Origin: Cryphonectria parasitica EP155
Lineage: Eukaryota; Ascomycota; Sordariomycetes; Diaporthales; Cryphonectriaceae
DNA: 64,000 nt
Direction: 5' to 3'
Assembly (NCBI RefSeq): GCF_011745365.1
Contig: NW_024468916.1
Coordinates: forward strand, 665,630-729,629
The translations under genes and the position numbers were made by a program. The notes under the pieces are model-generated. The model saw nothing but the letters and a program-made list of their open reading frames with translations, was not told where the DNA came from and did not search any database. Within the stretch, counting starts at the first letter, position 1; every line of letters begins with the position of its first letter. Below are positions 59,859-64,000 of the stretch, in pieces.

Positions 59859-62523
59859 GAGCCAGGAGAAGTCATGGTCTCTATTTGCATTTTAAGCAAC
59901 ATACGACAACTGCGCAGGACTTGGGTTGGACTGCAACAGATCAGATCAGATCTTGGGGTTTCTAAGCCAGATGGGCGCAACCGGGAATGCTCGAAAGTAC
60001 CAGAGCACAACACGGGATCCATGAAAATAGCATTGGAATTTCACTCACACAGGCAAGGACGGGGCGTTTTTCTCTCTTGTTTCTCTTGTTCTCCTTGGGA
60101 AGGCATCAACATGACCTGCCTTCACTGCTGGCACGGAACTTTAGGATGACACGGATGACCAGACTCCAGTCTGGCATCCTCAAAGGAGTGCCCGCTCGAT
60201 GGACAGAAATCACGGGAAGAGCTTGTTTTATCGATCAGAGGAACGAGAAATAGTGGGCGGACGAGGGACGGTCGAGAATTCGATGTTTTGTGTGCCGAGT
60301 CATTGGTCAAGTCTAACTATTCAGTGCAATACCTAACGTCTGAATGTGCTTCAAAGTTGTCAGTGGATTGTCCACTCCCACACATGAATTCTTCACCAAG
60401 ATTCTTGCAAGTAAAATGACGTGTGGGTGTTGACCTCGTCCTGGATGGCGGGGAGGAAAAAGTCGTTAACGGCGTGAGAGACTGGCGGCCAGGCCGTGTA
60501 AAGAGAACCTGGAGAGCAGCAGAACAGTGAGGCCATCGCCAGTGCCCCCATCGCAGCACACACTCGGTATAGTTTATGAAGGATGAACAAGGAGGAAGAG
60601 GTCATCCTAAGAGTGCCACTCAAGGTGAGATGGAACACGAGAAAGAGGGCGGGAACCCCTCCCCCCCGGCCTGGGGGGCCGGCTCTCGACCTCCAACAAC
60701 GTCCTCGGTTTGAGTATTAAAAATGCTAGGAGGGGGATACTAGACCATGGGACGAGGTGTAGGGGAGGCACATATGTTGAGACACTCGAGGGCAGAGCAG
60801 ATGATGAACCAGGTGGAGGTCTTGAATAATTCTCGGGGAATTGAAGGATCAATGGTCAATATGGGCATGGGAACTTGACATGAAAGGGGGGGGGGGAGAA
60901 GGAAGAGGAGAAGGAGGTTGTCACAAGGCTACCAGGTTGCAGGCCAGGAACTCTCTCGGGTGTCATGCTAGACATACGCATCGGTGAATCACACAATTCA
61001 CCACCCATCTTGGTCTCTCCTCTGTAGCTCAAGGTCATGTCCACAGCCAGGTCTTGCATACCTCGAGGAGCGGTGAGATGGAGGTTGTCTCGGTTTGGGA
61101 AGAAAAAAAAAAGGCAGACCCAAAGGAGGGGGGTTTGTTTCAAAGGGGACAGACCAGGCTGCAACCACGTTGCTTTGACTTGCCCCCCCCCCCCCCCCCA
61201 ACAAAGCTTGTGAGGAGTCTAGATCTGCAGTGTAACTACTCGCACATGTATATCATGTAGATGAGCCACGAAGACAACCCCGTGACCTCGTATTCTCGGG
61301 TATCACAAGTATCACAGGCCCTTGGACGAGGGGGAAAAAAGAAACTACATGCACACATATCCTCCTCTTTCATCATTTATCACATGCAGACAGAACCGTT
61401 ACATGTATTAGTAGTAGTAAATGTAGCAACGACCCTCCTCCGGAACGTCCAGCCTGCATGCGCCGCTGTCCGGCACCTCATCCGCCCTCCCCGGAATCAG
61501 AAAAGAGTGGAGGAGAAGGGGGAGGGATTGCATATTTCTTTCGTTTTTTTTTTCTTATGCTGAGGAGAATTATTGGGGGTTGGGTTGGGTCGTACACGCT
61601 GCTGATTGATGTAGGATTTTGTGTGGCCGGCCATGGGTGGGAGACATGCATTTTGATTCTGGCCTTGGCTGCGTCTTGGAGGCGTTTGATGGATGTACTT
61701 GTGTGACCGACGGCTTGGGTGGTGGTCGTTGTCGTGATAAGACGTCTTAGATTTTTCTTTTTCTTACCTTTCTCCTTTCTGGTGCTCACTATGGACAACC
61801 CTCCCACCTTCCCCCCCCCCCCCCACGTCTGATTTTTTTTGGTGGGGAACGAGAAGATTGAGAGGGAGAGTTGCATCGAGAGGATTTCTTCTTTCTTCCT
61901 TTCGAACAAGGGCCCCATGAGTGTTGGGGTGAAATCAATGTATTACATACACGGCAATTATCCTCTATCTTTCTGCATACGATAGTAACGACGCTCGAAT
62001 TGATGGACTCGGGGCAGTGACCAAGTCGGGCTGGTATACAAATATGGGGTCCCCAGTTCCTGTTGATACCTCTTCCTTTTCTCTTTTTTTCTTTCTTCCT
62101 TGTAAACTTCGCAAAAATCTCCTCTTTTTTGATGGTTAGGCCGTCAGTGATTGTTTGATTCACTGCTCTTGAGAGCGTACGTTGCCTCTTTCCCACTTTT
62201 AGGTGGACGACAAGGCACAACAGCAACAACCCTCTTCCTCCTCGTCACCATCATAACTCTCCTCCTTCATGTATTGAAAAGAAGCCGTCAAAGGGGGAAA
62301 AAACCACTTCCAAAAGACCGCCAGCCTATTATTCCCACTTTTAGGTGGATGAGAAAATAGGCAATTCCTTAACCACCCCCCCCCCCTGAATATTCTATTC
62401 TTCTTATTCAGGACCATTCATTCATTCATTCATTCAGCCATCCATCACATCTCACGTACATATAATACCGCTCACGTTTCACAACGGGAGGAAAAAAGAA
62501 GAAAAAAAGAAGAAAAAAAAACA
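59859..62523. other. intergenic, 2.7 kb
   Basis: Between yap1 and the small Cys-rich protein. No gene is supported. It contains a G run near 60889, a C17 tract (61183-61199), a C14 tract (61811-61824), the 18-nt direct repeat at 62190 and 62332, an ATTC tetranucleotide run (about 62416-62436) and a purine-rich leader (62488-62522) touching the next ATG. Confidence 0.55.
62190..62349. repeat. pair of 18-nt direct repeats, each with a small inverted core
   Basis: TTCCCACTTTTAGGTGGA occurs perfectly at 62190-62207 and 62332-62349. Each copy holds CCAC-TTTTAG-GTGG, a 4-bp inverted repeat. They lie about 335 and 190 bp upstream of the Cys-rich protein ATG, a position suited to regulator binding sites. 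Confidence 0.75.
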
Positions 62524-62754
62524 ATGTGCCTCCAGGTCAACAACCTCTACGCCTGCGGCCACCGCTGCTTCAAGCGGTTCGACAACTGCGCGCAGTTCGG
62601 CCAGACGTGCTACGGCCCCGGGCCGGACCACAAGAACGAAAAGGTCGGGGACGTGTGCAAGGACTGCAAGTTCCGGAACAGCCCGAACGGGGCTGGGAGG
62701 AGGAAGGATCCTTGGGGCGAGGGGGACCCGTTCAGGAAGCCTAGGAAGCCTTGA
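62524..62754 (+). CDS. small cysteine-rich protein, hypothetical
   Basis: 76 aa, single exon. There are seven cysteines (2, 11, 15, 22, 29, 45, 48), with CGHRC (11-15) and CKDC (45-48), and histidines 13 and 36, so zinc binding is more likely than disulphides. No signal peptide is present, so it is not a typical secreted effector. Residues 56-76 are basic and Pro/Gly-rich (GAGRRKDPWGEGDPFRKPRK). I recall many short fungal hypotheticals with a starting MC...YACGH pattern but no assigned function. GC-rich codons contrast sharply with the A/T-rich flanks, which supports real coding. The ATG follows directly on a purine leader (GAAAAAAAAACAATG). Confidence 0.7.
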   Translation: MCLQVNNLYACGHRCFKRFDNCAQFGQTCYGPGPDHKNEKVGDVCKDCKFRNSPNGAGRRKDPWGEGDPFRKPRKP

Positions 62755-62763
62755 GTGTGTGAG

Positions 62764-62800
<37 letters not shown>

Positions 62801-63215
62801 ATGTGTGTGTTCGCTGGAAGAGAGACAGATGGATGTTCTTGCATCCTGGGTAATTTGAGACTGGATGGGATGGGATGGGGTGGCGGGGAATGGTGGATGT
62901 GAGTGAGAGTGGCTTGAGGAGGCTTTTTCTTCAGGTCTAATTGGGGGGAGAGAGGGAGGCTGGTGGCGGGCAGCCTTGGATCATTGGTCATCAGCGTTAA
63001 TGAGGAGGTGGGTGAGTGTGCGGAGGAGGTGGAGGAGGAGGATAGGATGAGGGTCGACAACCAGACTGACACAAAATAGGAGGAAATAAAAACGTAATGG
63101 ACCTCTCAGACGTAGAAACAAACTGAGCTTCTTGAATTTTGCATCTGCTGTATATGTGTTGTGTAATTCCCATATCCAACCCAAAAGAGAAAACCACACA
63201 GACAGACACCTCACT
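62755..63215. other. intergenic between convergent genes, 461 bp
   Basis: 3' spacer between the Cys-rich protein and the aquaglyceroporin. It opens with a TA run joined to a GT run (62763-62809). No gene. Confidence 0.55.
62763..62809. repeat. (TA)n(GT)n compound microsatellite
   Basis: A TA run followed by a GT run with one interruption, beginning within 10 bp of the stop codon of the Cys-rich gene. Confidence 0.9.
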
Positions 63216-64000
63216 TCACTTCCTACGACGCAGAATTGTCCTCCAGACATGCTTCTCCTCTGACCACCGATAGTTGATAGGCGACTCACTCCCCACAAAC
63301 ACCACCGCATCATACAGACAGCACCCAATAACGGCCCCGGACACAGTGCCCGCCCAGGGCCCATAGAACCACCAGCCGCTCGCCCACAGCGCCTCGATCC
63401 TGTACCCAGCAGCATACGCCACCAGCCGCGGGCCCAGGTCCGACGCCGGGCTGAGGGCCGCGCCCGTGTTATACCCCAGCGTCATCTTGAGCACCGTCAC
63501 CAGCAGGCCGAGGATGAAGGCGTGCATGCCCGCGCCGGGCGGGTTGTTCTGGTCGTCGCCGAGCGACAGCACCGCGATCATGATGACGGCGCCGCACAGA
63601 AACTCGGTGAAGAAGGCCGTGGCCGGCGAGACCCACGGCTTCGGCACGGTGAAGAAGCTCGTGTACGTCTCGGTCAGGGCCGGGTCGACGTTGCGGATGG
63701 CGTCGGCGTAGAGCGCGTACGCGAGCGCGCCACCGGCCAACGCCGCGACGGTCTGGACTGCAATGTAGAGACAGCAGCGCCGCCAGGGAAAACCCCGGAA
63801 GACGGACAGCGAGATGGAGATGGCCGGGTTCATGTGCGCGCCCGACACGCCGCCGCCCAGGTAGATGCCAAACATGAACGCCAGCCCCCACGCCCAGCAC
63901 GCCGTCTCGTACGACCCGTACTGCTGCGACTGGTTCTGCGACAGGTTGACGCTCAGCGTGCCCGTGAGGCCCAGGAACACGCTCATCGCCGTGCAGAGGA
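63216..64000 (-). CDS. aquaglyceroporin with atypical second NPA box (5'-truncated)
   Basis: The 3' part of a MIP-family channel gene; the frame is open to the right edge, so the N-terminus is outside the window. The visible region (about 260 residues) has the first NPA box intact (GGGVSGAHMNPAISISLSVF) and membrane spans such as FFTEFLCGAVIMIAVLSLG. In the second half-helix, where aquaglyceroporins read NPARDxGPR, this protein reads SPASDLGPR (codons at 63441-63452 for SPAS), losing both the Asn of the second NPA and the Arg of the aromatic/arginine filter. The length between boxes is otherwise normal, and a Gly-rich GWWFYGPWAGTVSGA span follows. It would be a plasma-membrane or organelle channel for glycerol or other solutes; the changed filter suggests altered selectivity. 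It converges on the Cys-rich protein gene. Confidence 0.85.
   Translation of the reverse strand, partial: LCTAMSVFLGLTGTLSVNLSQNQSQQYGSYETACWAWGLAFMFGIYLGGGVSGAHMNPAISISLSVFRGFPWRRCCLYIAVQTVAALAGGALAYALYADAIRNVDPALTETYTSFFTVPKPWVSPATAFFTEFLCGAVIMIAVLSLGDDQNNPPGAGMHAFILGLLVTVLKMTLGYNTGAALSPASDLGPRLVAYAAGYRIEALWASGWWFYGPWAGTVSGAVIGCCLYDAVVFVGSESPINYRWSEEKHVWRTILRRRK

Overview
This window is chromosomal DNA of a filamentous ascomycete (Pezizomycotina, most like a Sordariomycete). The grounds are short 47-150 nt introns with GTAAGT/GTATGT/GTACGT donors and CTRAC or TACTAAC branch points, GC-rich coding exons, large gene-poor gaps full of microsatellites, and filamentous-fungal families (Zn(II)2Cys6 factor, AP-1-like bZIP, HeLo-domain protein, sedolisin, L-galactonate dehydratase). 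I support 22 protein genes. Two are cut by the window edges: a PNGase A-type amidase on the left and an aquaglyceroporin on the right. No tRNA, rRNA, transposon, CRISPR or secondary-metabolite cluster was recognised.

Layout, left to right: PNGase A fragment; a small tail-anchored unknown; a secreted sedolisin peptidase; a SANT/Myb-like protein; a fatty-acid desaturase (minus); a His-tract unknown converging on a Zn2Cys6 regulator (minus); L-galactonate dehydratase (minus) and a HeLo-pseudokinase (minus); a small membrane protein; a DRAP-type deaminase divergent from a J-domain protein; a five-exon membrane protein; pyrroline-5-carboxylate reductase converging on a vacuolar Ca2+/H+ exchanger; Stn1; a 5.6-kb gene-free stretch; an STK32/YANK-like kinase; a BSD-domain protein converging on Tsr2; a long gap leading to the Yap1-type regulator; a small Cys-rich protein; and the aquaglyceroporin fragment.

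The genes are mostly independent housekeeping, signalling and nutritional functions, not one pathway. Local logic is visible in a few places. A galacturonate-responsive-like element lies upstream of L-galactonate dehydratase. The deaminase and J-protein genes share a 370-bp divergent promoter. Several gene pairs are convergent with short spacers.

The most notable observations are an MLKL-like HeLo plus degenerate-kinase architecture, a 17-nt micro-exon that splits the first zinc-ligand cysteine of the Zn2Cys6 factor, an aquaglyceroporin lacking the second NPA asparagine and the filter arginine, two probable GC-AG introns in one gene, a frame-preserving intron next to the Yap1 basic region, and an unusual abundance of 11-17 nt poly-C/poly-G tracts, often inside introns. 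All splice models are read by eye from consensus sites and reading-frame continuity; no transcript data were available.
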